In this document: one piece after another, positions 14,612 to 23,268 of the stretch
How the letters are laid out: each line of letters starts with the position of its first letter
Position numbering within the stretch: the first letter of the stretch is position 1
Assembly (NCBI GenBank): GCA_015057585.1
Contig: SVEF01000023.1
Location: 1 to 38,555 of the forward strand
Length of the DNA stretch: 38,555 bases
Reading direction: 5' to 3'
From: Lachnospiraceae bacterium
GTDB taxonomy: Bacteria > Bacillota > Clostridia > Lachnospirales > Lachnospiraceae
The notes under the pieces: model-generated
The model's input: the letters and a program-made list of their open reading frames with translations, nothing else
Told to the model about the DNA's origin: nothing
Database searches by the model: none
Made by a program: the position numbers and the translations under genes

Positions 14612-14896
14612 ATGGAAGAAAAAGGACCGTTGCCATCCGCACATAAATTGTTTTTACAGGGAAGAAAGCAGCTTGAACTGACCGGAATCCACGACGTAGT
14701 TTCTTTTGACGCGAAGGAAGTGGTGCTCCGGACACAGATGGGGGTATTGCTTGTCCGGGGAGAGGATTTGTTTGTGAAGCGGCTGACAGTAGAGCAGGGA
14801 GAACTGGATTTGGAAGGCAGGATTGATAGCCTGATCTATTCTGAGAAAGCAAAGACAAAAGACGGGGAATCGTTGATGAAACGATTGTTCCGGTAG
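14612..14896 (+). CDS. yabP: Sporulation protein YabP
   Basis: 94 residues in the YabP/YqfC family: HKLFLQGRKQLELTGIHDV, then VLRTQMGVLLVRGEDLFVKRL and GELDLEGRIDSLIY. YabP is a mother-cell sporulation protein linked to the coat/cortex stage. The ATG at 14612 follows GTGAGGGGCC. It is followed 9 bases later by yabQ, and the two probably share a sigma-E transcript. Confidence 0.92.
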   Translation: MEEKGPLPSAHKLFLQGRKQLELTGIHDVVSFDAKEVVLRTQMGVLLVRGEDLFVKRLTVEQGELDLEGRIDSLIYSEKAKTKDGESLMKRLFR

Positions 14897-14905
14897 CGGG
14901 CGGCG

Positions 14906-15469
14906 ATGACAGAAGCATGGCTGCGAGCGGAACTGGCTTACTTTGCGGCGATGATGCTTGCCGGCTGGTTTTGTGCTGCCGTCTATCATATCCTTCTTTT
15001 TTTTCGGGCACTGGTCCGTCATGGAACTGCATGGACGGATGCAGAGGATATTTTGTTTTTTTCAGGAACGGGTCTGCTCGTTTTTTTGGTTGCATACCAG
15101 AGGAACGACGGGATTTTGCGGTGGTATACCTTTTTCGGAGGATTGCTCGGAGTTTGGTGTTATTGCAAAACCGTTGGGCGGTTACTCGAGTCTCTCAGAA
15201 AGTGGCTATTGCAAAAGAGGCGAAAAATCAGTAGAATAAAGGCAAAGAAGAAAAGAAGCGGGGAAACGGAAGTTGAAGGTTGTATCGGTAAATCAAAATC
15301 CGAAAAGAGGAAGAAAGAAAACGGGACTGCTCTTCATTGCAGTCGCGGTGATGGCGTTGTGCGCCGTTATCGGGTTCGGAAAAGCATCCTTACTCCGGGA
15401 AAAAGAGGCAAAGGAAAAGCAGTATCGGGAGCTGGCGGAGAGGCTTTTGGCGGAGCAGGAGAGAAGTGA
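14906..15469 (+). CDS. yabQ: Spore cortex membrane protein YabQ
   Basis: 187 residues; the first 105 contain three or four hydrophobic membrane segments (FAAMMLAGWFCAAVYHILLF, ILFFSGTGLLVFLVA, TFFGGLLGVWCYC), as in YabQ, an integral membrane protein needed for spore cortex formation in B. subtilis. From about residue 110 on the frame is a Lys/Arg/Gly-rich tail that overlaps divIC by 197 bases. That tail may be out-of-frame reading of divIC DNA after loss of the original stop. A one-base shift would end the protein at 15234. The first two thirds are secure; the C-terminal end is doubtful. Confidence 0.8.
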   Translation: MTEAWLRAELAYFAAMMLAGWFCAAVYHILLFFRALVRHGTAWTDAEDILFFSGTGLLVFLVAYQRNDGILRWYTFFGGLLGVWCYCKTVGRLLESLRKWLLQKRRKISRIKAKKKRSGETEVEGCIGKSKSEKRKKENGTALHCSRGDGVVRRYRVRKSILTPGKRGKGKAVSGAGGEAFGGAGEK

Positions 15470-15590
15470 TTTTCTGACAGAGCGCCGTGCATATATGCAG
15501 ACAACCAGGTACATAGAAGAGATGGCACGGGAAAAACTGGGACTTGTCTATGAAGACGAAGTGATTTTCCGTCCGACAGAGGAAAAGTAA
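15273..15590 (+). CDS. divIC: Septum formation initiator DivIC/FtsB family
   Basis: 105 residues with the family layout: a short basic cytoplasmic tail, one membrane segment at about 19-38 (LLFIAVAVMALCAVIGF), a coiled coil at about 40-80, and the conserved YIEEMAREKLGLVYEDE segment near the end. DivIC works with FtsL and DivIB at the division septum. The start TTG at 15273 gives the expected N-terminus. It lies 197 bases inside yabQ, which is unusual. A terminator follows immediately. Confidence 0.88.
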   Translation: MKVVSVNQNPKRGRKKTGLLFIAVAVMALCAVIGFGKASLLREKEAKEKQYRELAERLLAEQERSDFLTERRAYMQTTRYIEEMAREKLGLVYEDEVIFRPTEEK

Positions 15591-15633
15591 GAAGCTCGGT
15601 GAAGTGTACTTCACAGTAAGGGCTTCTTTTTTT
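15589..15633 (+). terminator. Terminator after divIC
   Basis: Outer stem AAGAAGC / GCTTCTT with an inner GTGAAGTGTACTTCAC palindrome, then seven T. Confidence 0.85.
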
Positions 15634-15698
15634 GTCGATTTGTTTTGGGGACAGAGAAGGTAATTTCGACAAATTTCTCGTGAACGGTTCTATATAAT
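15633..15698 (+). promoter_or_regulatory. spoIIE promoter with Spo0A boxes and 21-bp spacer
   Basis: TTCGACA (15665-15671) is an exact reverse-oriented Spo0A box (TGTCGAA); TGTCGAT at 15633-15639 is a one-mismatch box. TATAAT lies at 15693-15698. The overlapping -35 candidate TCGACA (15666-15671) is 21 bases from it, the unusual spacing known for Spo0A-activated spoIIE and spoIIG promoters of B. subtilis. Confidence 0.65.
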
Positions 15699-15764
15699 GT
15701 TCTTTACTATGCGTAAATAGACATCCGGGAAATATGTGTCAGGCGGATGCGGAAGGGACAGAAC

Positions 15765-17159
15765 ATGGAACAGGGAATGGGAACAATCGCATCAAAGGAA
15801 AGGGCAGTACAGGCGGCAGAGTCATATCGGGAATTAGCGCGCGTATTTTCTTCCTATATCCCGGGACAAAGCATCGGGGAAGAGAAGAATAAAATACGGT
15901 GTGAGGTTGTGGAAAAACTTTGCATGGGATGTCCGAAATACGGCCATTGCTGGGAAGACAGAAAAGAGGACTGTCAGGATGCATTTTGTTATATTGGAGA
16001 GTTGGCGGAAAGGAACGGTCGTCTGGAACATATTCATCTTCCGGAATTTTTCCGGACAGACTGTATCTGTGCCATACGTCTGATTGAGGAATGGAATACG
16101 GCGGCGCAGATGGAAAGAATGAAACGGGCAGCGTATCGTCAGATTATGGAAGGAAAGACGGCGTTGGTCCGGCAGTTAGAGGATACGGCGCAGTGTTTTT
16201 TGAATATATCGGAGGAAGTAAGAGAGCAATCGGAAAGAAATGCTGCAGAGCAAAAGGAATTGGCGGCATGGCTGAAACAGTATCATCTGCGTATCAGGAA
16301 TGTGGTATTGGAAGAGAAAAAAGGAAAGGGACGGTCGTGGGGGATGACCATCCGTTGTGACAGGAGAAAGGGAGTTTCGGTCCGGTTGATTGAGCGGCTG
16401 TTTTCGGAACGGTATGGGGTCCCGGTGAAAGAAGAACTGCAGTATACCCGTATGATTTCAGAGGAAGAGAGCGAAATTTTGTTGCGGGAACAGCCGCGGT
16501 ATGAAGTGCTTACGGGAGTGGCACGGTCGGTAAAAAAGGAGCAGGAGGTTTCGGGGGATTCGTTTTCTCTTTTTTATGAAGAGGAAGGCGAGATGACCAT
16601 GATTCTTTCGGATGGAATGGGAAGTGGTGCGTCTGCAGCGAAGGAAAGCGAAGCGGTGCTTGGTATTTTGGAGAAGATGCTGGCTGCAGGTTTTCGGGAA
16701 GAGACGGCAATCCGTCTCATCAATTCGGTCCTTGCACTGCGTGCAGAGCAAAGGACATTTGCAACCCTGGACATCAGCAGGATTAACTTATATACAGCGA
16801 TGTGTGAATTTATTAAAATCGGAGGAGCAGCCACTTATATCAAAAGAGGAAACTGGATGGAAAGTGTTTCGGCAAAAACGCTTCCGATTGGCATGGTACA
16901 GCATATGGATTACGATTCTGCAGTCCGAAAACTTTATCACGGGGATACGGTCATCATGGTAAGTGACGGCGTTTTGGAAACTGTTCCGGAAAGGGAAAGG
17001 GAACGTTTTCTGGCAGAGGTGATAGGAGAAGATGCAGAGCAAAAACCGCAGGTGATGGCAGGACGGATTTTAAACGCTGCCCTCCTTTTGCAAAATTACG
17101 AACCGAAGGATGACATGACCGTGCTCGTTTGCAGTATATTTGAGCAAAAAAGCAGGTAA
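15765..17159 (+). CDS. spoIIE: SpoIIE-type sporulation phosphatase lacking the membrane domain
   Basis: About 464 residues. The C-terminal 200 are a PP2C-type phosphatase: SGDSFSLFY, LSDGMGSG near residue 281, VSDGVLE and DDMTVLVC supply the metal-binding aspartates. SpoIIE dephosphorylates SpoIIAA to release sigma-F in the forespore. The N-terminal half has a Cys cluster (CMGCPKYGHCW) also found in the central region of clostridial SpoIIE and helical regulatory sequence. The roughly ten membrane segments of B. subtilis SpoIIE (827 residues) are absent. No in-frame membrane-coding DNA lies upstream, only the promoter region. ATG 15765 follows GGAAGGG. Position between divIC and tilS is as in Bacillus. 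Confidence 0.88.
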   Translation: MEQGMGTIASKERAVQAAESYRELARVFSSYIPGQSIGEEKNKIRCEVVEKLCMGCPKYGHCWEDRKEDCQDAFCYIGELAERNGRLEHIHLPEFFRTDCICAIRLIEEWNTAAQMERMKRAAYRQIMEGKTALVRQLEDTAQCFLNISEEVREQSERNAAEQKELAAWLKQYHLRIRNVVLEEKKGKGRSWGMTIRCDRRKGVSVRLIERLFSERYGVPVKEELQYTRMISEEESEILLREQPRYEVLTGVARSVKKEQEVSGDSFSLFYEEEGEMTMILSDGMGSGASAAKESEAVLGILEKMLAAGFREETAIRLINSVLALRAEQRTFATLDISRINLYTAMCEFIKIGGAATYIKRGNWMESVSAKTLPIGMVQHMDYDSAVRKLYHGDTVIMVSDGVLETVPERERERFLAEVIGEDAEQKPQVMAGRILNAALLLQNYEPKDDMTVLVCSIFEQKSR

Positions 17160-17228
17160 GGCGACTTGTTATTTTTGGCAAGAAAGGGTAAAATAACAGT
17201 AATATTGCAAAAGGATAAGGACAGGAGA

Positions 17229-18641
17229 ATGAAAAAAAGAGTAATGGATTTTTGCAGACAGAATGGGTTGCTTCGGCGGGGAGACCGGGTGGTACTCGGT
17301 CTTTCCGGTGGAGCGGATTCCGTCTGCCTTTTTCTTGTGCTTGCGGCAATGAAGGAAGAATGGGAACTGGAACTGATTCCGGTGCACGTGCATCATAACC
17401 TGCGCGGTGCTGAGGCAGATGCCGACGAAGCATTTTGCGAGGAACTGTGCCTAACACATGGGCTTGTATTAAATAAGGTGTCTGTGCCGGTGGCGGAACT
17501 GGCCAAAGAACAGGGCTGGACGTTAGAGGAGGCAGGAAGAAATGCAAGGTATGAGGCGTTTGAAACGATAAAGAGAGAACACGGGGCGGATAAGATTGCC
17601 GTGGCCCATCACAAAAACGATCTGGCAGAGACGGTACTGTTTCAATTATTCCGCGGAAGCAGGCTGAAAGGGCTTGCCGGAATGGAGGCAAAAAGGGACC
17701 ATGTGATCCGGCCTTTGCTCTGTGTGACAAGGAGAGAAATCGAAGAGTATCTTAAAGAGAAAGGGCAGGCGTTTTGTACCGACAGGACAAATTTGGAAGA
17801 GGATTATACCAGAAACCGGATTCGGAACAAATTGCTCCCTATCGCAGAAGACCTGCAACCGAGAGTGGTGGAGCACATTGCGGATACGGCAGAATATCTG
17901 GCAAGAGTGGAAGTGTATTTGGAAGAACAGACGAAACTGTGGTATGACAAAGCAGTGCAGAGACAGGAAGAATCGGTGCTTATCAATCTGGATAGTCTGA
18001 AAGACGCAGATAAACTTTTCAAAGAACGGGTGGTTTACTGTGCACTTTGTGTGGCGGCCGGAGGAAAGAAAGATATGACGGCAACGGCGGTTGCGGATTG
18101 TCTGGCACTGGGAGAAAAGCAGACCGGCAGACAGATTTGTCTTCCTCTTGGGCTTACGGTGGTCCGGGAGTACGATGTGTTGCGGATTTTCCATGAACAA
18201 GAGAGGCAGGAAGCAACGGAGATTTCGGTCGGGCACTTCCCGTTTGAAGTGGATTTTTCGGGAGAGAACCAAAAGATACGGCTGGAAGTGATTACGTTAG
18301 AGGAATCCGTGGAATCTTTTATAGAAAAAGCGGGTGGAATTCCAAAAAGTAACTATACGAAATGGTTTGATTATGATACAATAGATGCTGATATTTCGTT
18401 GCGGACGGCAAGAACAGAGGATGTGATTTCACTTTATACCGATGGAAGAGGGAAATCGGTCCGGGATGTGATGACAGACGCAAAGATTCCAAAGGAAGAA
18501 CGGTCACGCAGGCTTGTGCTGGCAGCAGGAGACAGAGTACTCTGGATTCCGGGCGTGCGGGGAAGCGAAGCGTATCGTGTGACACAGCAGACAAAACGAA
18601 TTCTCATAGCGACGCTAGAAAGGAACGGACATGGAAGATAA
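17229..18641 (+). CDS. tilS: tRNA(Ile)-lysidine synthase
   Basis: 470 residues from ATG 17229 (ACAGGAGA upstream). The PP-loop motif SGGADS is at about 26-31, with HVHHNLRGAEADADEAF following, as in TilS. The enzyme uses ATP to attach lysine to C34 of tRNA-Ile(CAU), changing its codon from AUG to AUA. The C-terminal part (RGKSVRDVMTDAKIPKEER) is the TilS substrate-binding domain. It overlaps hpt by 11 bases, so the two are probably coupled. An essential housekeeping gene, intact here. Confidence 0.96.
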   Translation: MKKRVMDFCRQNGLLRRGDRVVLGLSGGADSVCLFLVLAAMKEEWELELIPVHVHHNLRGAEADADEAFCEELCLTHGLVLNKVSVPVAELAKEQGWTLEEAGRNARYEAFETIKREHGADKIAVAHHKNDLAETVLFQLFRGSRLKGLAGMEAKRDHVIRPLLCVTRREIEEYLKEKGQAFCTDRTNLEEDYTRNRIRNKLLPIAEDLQPRVVEHIADTAEYLARVEVYLEEQTKLWYDKAVQRQEESVLINLDSLKDADKLFKERVVYCALCVAAGGKKDMTATAVADCLALGEKQTGRQICLPLGLTVVREYDVLRIFHEQERQEATEISVGHFPFEVDFSGENQKIRLEVITLEESVESFIEKAGGIPKSNYTKWFDYDTIDADISLRTARTEDVISLYTDGRGKSVRDVMTDAKIPKEERSRRLVLAAGDRVLWIPGVRGSEAYRVTQQTKRILIATLERNGHGR

Positions 18642-19152
18642 GATTAGAGTATTGATTTCGGAAGAAGATGTAACCAAGAGAATTAACGAGATTGCAGAAC
18701 AGATCAGTAAGGATTATGAAGGAGAAGAGGTTCTTCTTGTTTGTGTACTGAAAGGAAGTGTTTTCTTTACAACGGCACTGGCCAGCCGGATTACCGTACC
18801 GGTCACACTTGATTTTATGCAGGTGTCCAGCTACGGCAATGAAACGGTGAGCTCCGGCAGAGTTAAGATTTTAAAAGATTTGGATGATTCCATCCGTGAC
18901 AAAAATGTCATTGTTGTGGAAGATATTATAGATTCCGGAAGAACGTTATCCCATCTGATGTCATTTTTAAGTGTCAGAGAGCCAAAGAGCTTAAAGCTTT
19001 GTGCGCTTCTTGACAAGCCATCCAGAAGAGAAGTTCCGGTAGATGTGGACTACATCGGCATGCAGATTCCGGATTTGTTCGTCGTGGGTTACGGTCTGGA
19101 TTATGCGCAGAAGTACCGCAATCTTCCGTATATCGGAGTGATTGAGCAATAA
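18631..19152 (+). CDS. hpt: Hypoxanthine phosphoribosyltransferase
   Basis: 173 residues, the usual size. The PRPP-binding motif VVEDIIDSGRTLSH is at about 95-108, and the flexible-loop segment (MQVSSYGNE) and FVVGYGLDYAQKYRN near the end are typical. It converts hypoxanthine or guanine to IMP or GMP with PRPP in purine salvage. It sits between tilS and ftsH as in Bacillus. Confidence 0.96.
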   Translation: MEDKIRVLISEEDVTKRINEIAEQISKDYEGEEVLLVCVLKGSVFFTTALASRITVPVTLDFMQVSSYGNETVSSGRVKILKDLDDSIRDKNVIVVEDIIDSGRTLSHLMSFLSVREPKSLKLCALLDKPSRREVPVDVDYIGMQIPDLFVVGYGLDYAQKYRNLPYIGVIEQ

Positions 19153-19173
19153 AGAGAAATTGGAGGAAAAGAA

Positions 19174-21012
19174 TTGGGTAAGGTAATCAGAAGTTATGGA
19201 TTTTATTTTGTTATCAGTGCGCTGATTGTGCTGTTCGGGTTATGGTATTCCGGAATACTTACGAGTAAAAACAATGAGTATTCCTATCAGGAATATCTAA
19301 AGGATCTGGAAGCCGGCAATATTACGGATATCGTGATTTATCAGAACGAAGAGGCACCGACCGGAAAGGTCAGTGTACTGAGAAAGGACAAGTCGACCAA
19401 GAGCATCTATGTTGTAAATACGGAGACGGCCTGGGAAGATGCCATGGAAGCGGGAATCAGCCCGAGGGTACAGGATGTGACGAAGCCGAGTTGGTTTTTG
19501 ACCACTCTGTTGCCGTATTTACTGATGTTCGGTTTTGTGTTCTTTATGTTCCATATGATGATGGGACAGGGCGGTGGCGGAAGCAATGCCAAGATGATGA
19601 ACTTTGGCAAGAGCCGGGCTACTATGACGATGAACAACGACGGTAAGGGCACGACCTTTAAAGAGGTTGCAGGCGTAGCGGAAGAAAAGGAAGAGTTACA
19701 GGAAATTGTGGATTTCTTAAAGAATCCGAAGAAATATATCCAGCTTGGGGCAAAGATTCCGAAGGGTGTCATTTTAGTGGGACCTCCGGGTACCGGTAAG
19801 ACGCTCCTTGCAAAGGCAGTTGCCGGAGAAGCGGGCGTACCGTTTTTCTCGATTTCCGGTTCGGATTTCGTGGAAATGTTTGTCGGTGTCGGCGCATCCA
19901 GAGTACGTGATTTGTTCGCAGATGCAAAGAAAAATGCACCTTGTATCGTGTTTATTGATGAAATTGATGCCGTGGCAAGACGCCGTGGTACCGGTATGGG
20001 CGGCGGACATGATGAACGTGAACAGACGCTGAACCAGATGCTCGTTGAGATGGATGGTTTTGGAGTCAATGAAGGCATCATCGTCATGGCAGCAACCAAC
20101 CGTGTGGATATTTTGGACCCTGCAATTTTGCGTCCGGGCCGTTTTGACCGTAAGATTTATGTGAACCGTCCGGATGTGAAGGGAAGAGAAGAAATTCTTG
20201 CAGTGCATGCAAAAGGGAAGCCGCTGGCAGACGATGTGGATTTAAAGACGGTGGCACAGACAACCGCAGGCTTTACCGGTGCGGACCTTGAAAATTTGTT
20301 AAACGAAGCTGCTTTGGCTGCGGCAAGAGCAGAACGGGCATATATTGTAGAAGAAGATATTAAAAAGTCGTTGATTAAAATCGGTATCGGCATGGAAAAG
20401 AAGAGCCGTGTAGTGACGGAAAAGGAAAGAAAGATTACCGCATACCACGAAGCCGGTCATGCGATCTTATTCCATGTGCTTCCGGATGTCGGACCGGTGT
20501 ATACGGTTTCCATCATTCCGACCGGGGCAAGTGCAGCCGGTTATACGATGCCGCTTCCGGAGCGTGATGAAATGTTTATGACCAAGGGAAGAATGTTACA
20601 GAACATCATGGTCAGCCTTGGCGGACGTATTGCAGAAGAGATGGTATTTGATGACATTACGACCGGTGCATCCCAGGATATTAAACAGGCAACCCAGACG
20701 GCCAGAAATATGGTGACCAGATACGGATTTTCTGAGAAAATCGGTCTGGTGAATTGCGAAAACGAAGAAGACGAAGTATTTATCGGAAGAGATCTTGCCC
20801 ATACGAGAAGTTACAGTGAAGCAGTGGCAAACAGCATTGATGAAGAAGTCCGTTCTATCATTGATGATTGCTATGCAAAAGCAAAACAGTTATTGGAAGA
20901 ACATCGTGCCGTATTAGAGTCCTGTGCGCAGCTTCTTCTTGAGAAGGAACGTATCACAAGAGACGAGTTTGAGGCATTGTTTGCAACGGGTGAAGAGGTA
21001 GTAACAGAGTAA
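19174..21012 (+). CDS. ftsH: ATP-dependent zinc metalloprotease FtsH
   Basis: 612 residues starting TTG at 19174 (TTGGAGGAAAAG upstream). Two membrane segments (about 7-25 and 107-127) flank a small external domain. The AAA+ module has Walker A GPPGTGKT at about 203-210, Walker [11 protein letters not shown] at about 259 and the second region of homology ([20 protein letters not shown]). The zinc site HEAGH is at about 426-430. It is a membrane-bound hexameric protease that degrades misfolded membrane proteins and regulators. All key residues are present. It is the last gene of the cluster. Confidence 0.98.
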   Translation: MGKVIRSYGFYFVISALIVLFGLWYSGILTSKNNEYSYQEYLKDLEAGNITDIVIYQNEEAPTGKVSVLRKDKSTKSIYVVNTETAWEDAMEAGISPRVQDVTKPSWFLTTLLPYLLMFGFVFFMFHMMMGQGGGGSNAKMMNFGKSRATMTMNNDGKGTTFKEVAGVAEEKEELQEIVDFLKNPKKYIQLGAKIPKGVILVGPPGTGKTLLAKAVAGEAGVPFFSISGSDFVEMFVGVGASRVRDLFADAKKNAPCIVFIDEIDAVARRRGTGMGGGHDEREQTLNQMLVEMDGFGVNEGIIVMAATNRVDILDPAILRPGRFDRKIYVNRPDVKGREEILAVHAKGKPLADDVDLKTVAQTTAGFTGADLENLLNEAALAAARAERAYIVEEDIKKSLIKIGIGMEKKSRVVTEKERKITAYHEAGHAILFHVLPDVGPVYTVSIIPTGASAAGYTMPLPERDEMFMTKGRMLQNIMVSLGGRIAEEMVFDDITTGASQDIKQATQTARNMVTRYGFSEKIGLVNCENEEDEVFIGRDLAHTRSYSEAVANSIDEEVRSIIDDCYAKAKQLLEEHRAVLESCAQLLLEKERITRDEFEALFATGEEVVTE

Positions 21013-21020
21013 ACGACTGG

Positions 21021-21063
21021 TTTTTGTGCAATATTCACAAAAAAAAATATGAATTTTTGTGAA
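21021..21063. repeat. Overlapping AT-rich inverted repeats after ftsH
   Basis: TTTTTGTG (21021-21028) pairs with CACAAAAA (21036-21043), and TTCACAAAAA (21034-21043) pairs with TTTTTGTGAA (21054-21063). The middle arm can pair with either side, so two alternative hairpins, or two operators for one dimeric regulator, are possible. TGTG-N7-CACA resembles CRP/FNR-type half-sites. Confidence 0.45.
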
Positions 21064-21170
21064 GTTTGTGCACACTTATTTGAAAAACTGTACTATAATA
21101 ACACACGTAAACCCCAATACATTATATAGTTTTTGCTACACCCCATAAGTAACAAAAATACCTTCTCCGA

Positions 21171-21202
21171 AAAGGCTGGCAAGATTACTTGCCAGCCTTT
21201 TT
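21171..21202 (+). terminator. Terminator upstream of GH13 gene
   Basis: Perfect 13-bp stem (AAAGGCTGGCAAG / CTTGCCAGCCTTT) with an ATTA loop and five or more T. It lies 34 bases before the GH13 gene, so it may be an attenuator: a TATAAT at 21094-21099 would place the start of transcription upstream of it. Confidence 0.8.
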
Positions 21203-21235
21203 ACATTGATATAAATTCCAAGGAGTTATGACAAC

Positions 21236-23245
21236 ATGAGTTTGCACTTGTTTTTTTCAGACGGGACAAAAGAATACAGAAATCCGGTAAATGTCATGCC
21301 GGGAGATTATGTGACGGTACGATTCCGTGTGCCGGCAGGATTTTCTCCGGTCCCGGTGCTTCACACGAAACGTGGGGCTTCTCCGATGAGAATTCAGGAA
21401 ACAGGGACACAGTTTGATTATTACAGCGGAACCATAGCTGTCGGAGCAGAGGCAGAATGGTATTATTTCTCGTTTGAATACGAGGGAAAAACATTATGTT
21501 ATGACCGCGGAGGTATTTACGAAGAGACAAAACCGTCCTACTACTTTAAATTGAATCCGGGTTTTTACGTGCCGGAATGGGCAAAAGGTGCGGTTATGTA
21601 TCAGATTTACGTGGACCGTTTTTATAACGGAGATACGTCAAACGATGTACTGACCGGAGAACATTTATACATTGGAACAAAGGCAGAACGGGTTGAGGAC
21701 TGGAATGCTCCGGTGGCAGATTTGGATGTCAGCCGGTTTTACGGCGGAGATTTAAAGGGTGTCCGGAAAAAACTGGACTATCTGCAGGAACTGGGCGTGG
21801 AAGTCATTTACTTTAATCCGTTGTTTGTGTCGCCGTCCAATCACAAGTATGATATTCAGGATTACGACTACATAGACCCGCATTTTGGTGTTATCATCAA
21901 TGACGGCAGGACAGGTGACAGTGCGTTTGCACAGTATATTAAAAGAACGACCGACAGAGAGAATTTAGAAGCCAGCAATGCGTTGTTTGCCGGTCTGGTT
22001 ACGGAGATTCACCGTCGGGGAATGAAGGTGATTTTAGACGGCGTCTTCAATCACTGCGGTTCGTTTAACAAGTGGATGGACAGAGAGGGCTTTTATGCAG
22101 AAAGCGGAGCATATGAACCGGGTGCATATCAGTCTGAGAGCAGTCCGTATCGGGATTTTTTTAAGTTCCGTAATCCAAAGGACCACAATTCCTATGAGGG
22201 GTGGTGGGGCTATGAGACTCTGCCGAAATTGAATTTTGAAGAATCGGAAGAACTGTGTGAGTATATCTGCCGTGTCGGCGCGATGTGGGTATCACCGCCG
22301 TTTAATGCAGACGGCTGGCGTCTTGACGTGGCAGCAGACCTCGGACACGGTGAGGAGTTTAACCATAGATTTTGGAAACGGTTCCGCAAGGCAGTCCGTG
22401 AGGCAAATCCGAATGCCGTGATTTTGGCAGAGCACTACGGAAATGCCCAGAACTGGTTGCAGGGAGACGAATGGGACACCGTGATGAATTATGATGCGTT
22501 CATGGAGCCGGTCACCTGGTTTTTGACCGGCATGGAAAAGCACAGTGACGAGTTCAACGGTGGTCTTCTTAACAATCATGAGCACTTTTGTGCTTCCATG
22601 AAGCGTGCGATGGCAAGATTCCAGACGCCGTCATTGTATTGTGCAATGAACGAATTGTCCAACCATGACCACTCCAGATTTTTAACAAGAACGAACCGGA
22701 AGGCGGGGCGTGTGAATATTCTTGGTGCGCAGGAAGCGGAGACGGGAATTAACAAGGCGGTCTTTGCCGAGGCAGTTGTCCTTCAGATGCTCTGGCCGGG
22801 GGCACCGACGGTGTATTACGGAGATGAGGCCGGACTTTGCGGCTTTACCGACCCGGACAACCGGCGACCGTATCCGTGGGGAAGAGAGGACAAAGAACTG
22901 ATTTTCCTCCACAAGGAATTAATCCGGATTCACCGTTCGTATAATGCAGTGAAAAAGGGTTCCTTTAAGATGTTGCATTGCGAACACGGTATTTTAAGCT
23001 TTGGACGTTTTGATAAGGCGGACAGCTTTTTTGTGGCAGTGAATAATAATGAAATAGAGAAAACGGTGACATTTTCTGTAGAAGAACTGGGTCTGACCGG
23101 CGGGGCCATGGTAAGCCTGCTATTGACAACGCAGGAATTTATCCGTCCGGAAGCCAGATTTTTTCCGGTAGAAGATGGTAAGATTACGCTTGTGATGCCA
23201 CCGTATTCCTCGTTTGTACTGAAGAATTTTAACGGAATCCGGTAA
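21236..23245 (+). CDS. GH13 alpha-glucan hydrolase (neopullulanase/cyclomaltodextrinase type)
   Basis: 669 residues, cytoplasmic (no signal peptide). The first 110 residues form the N-terminal beta-sandwich (CBM34-like) of GH13 subfamily 20. The barrel follows with YQIYVDRFYNGD (about 120), DGVFNH, DGWRLDVA with the nucleophile Asp at about 363, AEHYG with the acid/base Glu near 398, and NHDHSR with the third catalytic Asp near 477. Enzymes of this group cut maltodextrins, cyclodextrins or pullulan inside the cell. Substrate preference cannot be read from sequence alone. The gene follows a possible attenuator and precedes a HAD phosphatase. Confidence 0.92.
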   Translation: MSLHLFFSDGTKEYRNPVNVMPGDYVTVRFRVPAGFSPVPVLHTKRGASPMRIQETGTQFDYYSGTIAVGAEAEWYYFSFEYEGKTLCYDRGGIYEETKPSYYFKLNPGFYVPEWAKGAVMYQIYVDRFYNGDTSNDVLTGEHLYIGTKAERVEDWNAPVADLDVSRFYGGDLKGVRKKLDYLQELGVEVIYFNPLFVSPSNHKYDIQDYDYIDPHFGVIINDGRTGDSAFAQYIKRTTDRENLEASNALFAGLVTEIHRRGMKVILDGVFNHCGSFNKWMDREGFYAESGAYEPGAYQSESSPYRDFFKFRNPKDHNSYEGWWGYETLPKLNFEESEELCEYICRVGAMWVSPPFNADGWRLDVAADLGHGEEFNHRFWKRFRKAVREANPNAVILAEHYGNAQNWLQGDEWDTVMNYDAFMEPVTWFLTGMEKHSDEFNGGLLNNHEHFCASMKRAMARFQTPSLYCAMNELSNHDHSRFLTRTNRKAGRVNILGAQEAETGINKAVFAEAVVLQMLWPGAPTVYYGDEAGLCGFTDPDNRRPYPWGREDKELIFLHKELIRIHRSYNAVKKGSFKMLHCEHGILSFGRFDKADSFFVAVNNNEIEKTVTFSVEELGLTGGAMVSLLLTTQEFIRPEARFFPVEDGKITLVMPPYSSFVLKNFNGIR

Positions 23246-23268
23246 GTGGATGAAGATAGAGGTATCAC

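Noticed and set aside
16954-17730. Long reverse-strand open frame (258 codons) opposite spoIIE/tilS
   Set aside because: It is antisense to two well-supported genes, rich in Pro/His/Leu/Ser of the kind produced by reading G/A-rich genes backwards, and has no ribosome-binding site.
17646-18272. Reverse-strand open frame of 208 codons opposite tilS
   Set aside because: It lies wholly inside tilS, has a composition typical of antisense reading and matches no family.
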